Positions 4,894-5,035 of a DNA stretch of 5,035 bases are shown here, in pieces. How positions within the stretch are numbered: position 1 is the first letter of the stretch; every line of letters begins with the position of its first letter. The notes under the pieces are model-generated. The model saw only the letters and a list, made by a program, of their open reading frames with translations. It was not told where the DNA came from and made no database searches. This DNA comes from an uncultured Pseudomonadota bacterium (GTDB lineage Bacteria > Lernaellota > Lernaellaia > Lernaellales > Lernaellaceae): the NCBI GenBank assembly GCA_937967875.1, contig CALBTQ010000110.1, positions 1 through 5,035 on the forward strand, read 5' to 3'. A program made the position numbers and the translations under genes.

Positions 4894-5008
4894 CGCCATT
4901 GTGGCGCCCGGAAAGGTCGTCATTGCCCGTGTGCCACGCTTTTGGCGAAGCCAAAGATGTGTTGGTTCAAACACGCACAGCTTTCGCCAGGGGCGAAAAC
5001 TTTGGCAC
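4893..5008. repeat. Cluster of short-loop palindromes upstream of the transglutaminase-like gene
   Basis: Four hairpins lie in series: GCGCCA-TTG-TGGCGC (4893-4907), TTTGGC-GAA-GCCAAA (4941-4955), GTGTT with AACAC around six bases (4959-4974), and TTTCGCC-AGG-GGCGAAA (4982-4998). The last three are enclosed by GTGCCA (4931-4936) and TGGCAC (5003-5008), which would give a cloverleaf-like fold of 78 bases. It is not a tRNA: arm lengths and conserved bases do not fit. It resembles a REP-type intergenic palindromic element. The remaining 27 bases to the right edge hold nothing that can be supported. Confidence 0.55.
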
Positions 5009-5035
5009 CCGAGGCGGCAGTTATGAGTGATGAAT

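Noticed and set aside
4813..4974. 54-residue N-terminal extension of the transglutaminase-like protein
   Set aside because: It would place the signal peptide inside the protein and has no ribosome site; its DNA is made of palindromes and the possible operator.
4931..5008. tRNA-like cloverleaf with a GGTTCAAAC sequence
   Set aside because: Closing stem, arm lengths and loop sizes do not fit a tRNA. The GTTCAAA segment is not in a 5-bp stem with a 7-base loop, and no anticodon arm can be set.
5023..5035. ATG at 5023 with GAGG nine bases upstream, possible start of a divergent plus-strand gene
   Set aside because: Only four codons are visible before the window ends, and the sequence could equally be intergenic.

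Overview
The window comes from a GC-rich bacterial chromosome. Two genes encode exported proteins with long runs of aspartate: a linker next to the N-terminus in one, a C-terminal tail ending in Gly-Cys-Gly-Cys in the other. From general knowledge, Asp-rich linkers and tails of this kind are common in envelope proteins of uncultured delta-proteobacteria-like lineages (Myxococcota-type or Lernaellota-type). The taxonomic placement is an inference and no marker gene is present. A signal peptide and Shine-Dalgarno sites are also seen. No rRNA, tRNA, transposase or CRISPR array was found.

Layout, left to right. (1) 1-1193, plus strand: the C-terminal part of a secreted beta-propeller protein, with an Asp/Thr-rich linker and seven repeats of about 54 residues; its true start lies left of the window. 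(2) 1216-1560, minus strand, convergent with the first gene and separated by 22 bases: a stand-alone, degenerate CheY-like receiver protein of 114 residues. Its 3' end carries a strong nested hairpin. (3) 1561-1946: no convincing protein gene, but a near-consensus sigma70-type promoter (TTGACA, 16 bases, TATTAT, then a GC-rich discriminator) fires leftward and gives the receiver gene a leader of about 200 nt with potential RNA structure. (4) 1947-1985: an intrinsic terminator whose stem is unbroken only on the minus strand because of G-U pairs, so it serves the long gene to its right. (5) 2098-4812, minus strand: a 904-residue exported transglutaminase-like protein with a complete Cys-His-Asp triad, beta-sandwich domains behind it, a 25-residue acidic tail and terminal GCGC. 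A second, out-of-frame copy of the tail-coding sequence lies 77 bases beyond its stop. (6) 4813-5035: regulatory DNA of this gene, with a Shine-Dalgarno site, a weak promoter candidate, a palindrome with direct repeats and a cluster of short-loop hairpins.

The two exported proteins share an acidic style and probably act at the cell surface or outside it, one as a binding or scaffold propeller and the other as a cysteine protease, amidase or cross-linking enzyme. The receiver protein lies between them but has its own promoter and is insulated by the terminator, so no operon is supported. The most interesting points are the Asp25-GCGC tail with its duplicated cryptic copy, the stable-RNA-style promoter with a structured leader, and the palindrome-rich region upstream of the transglutaminase-like gene.
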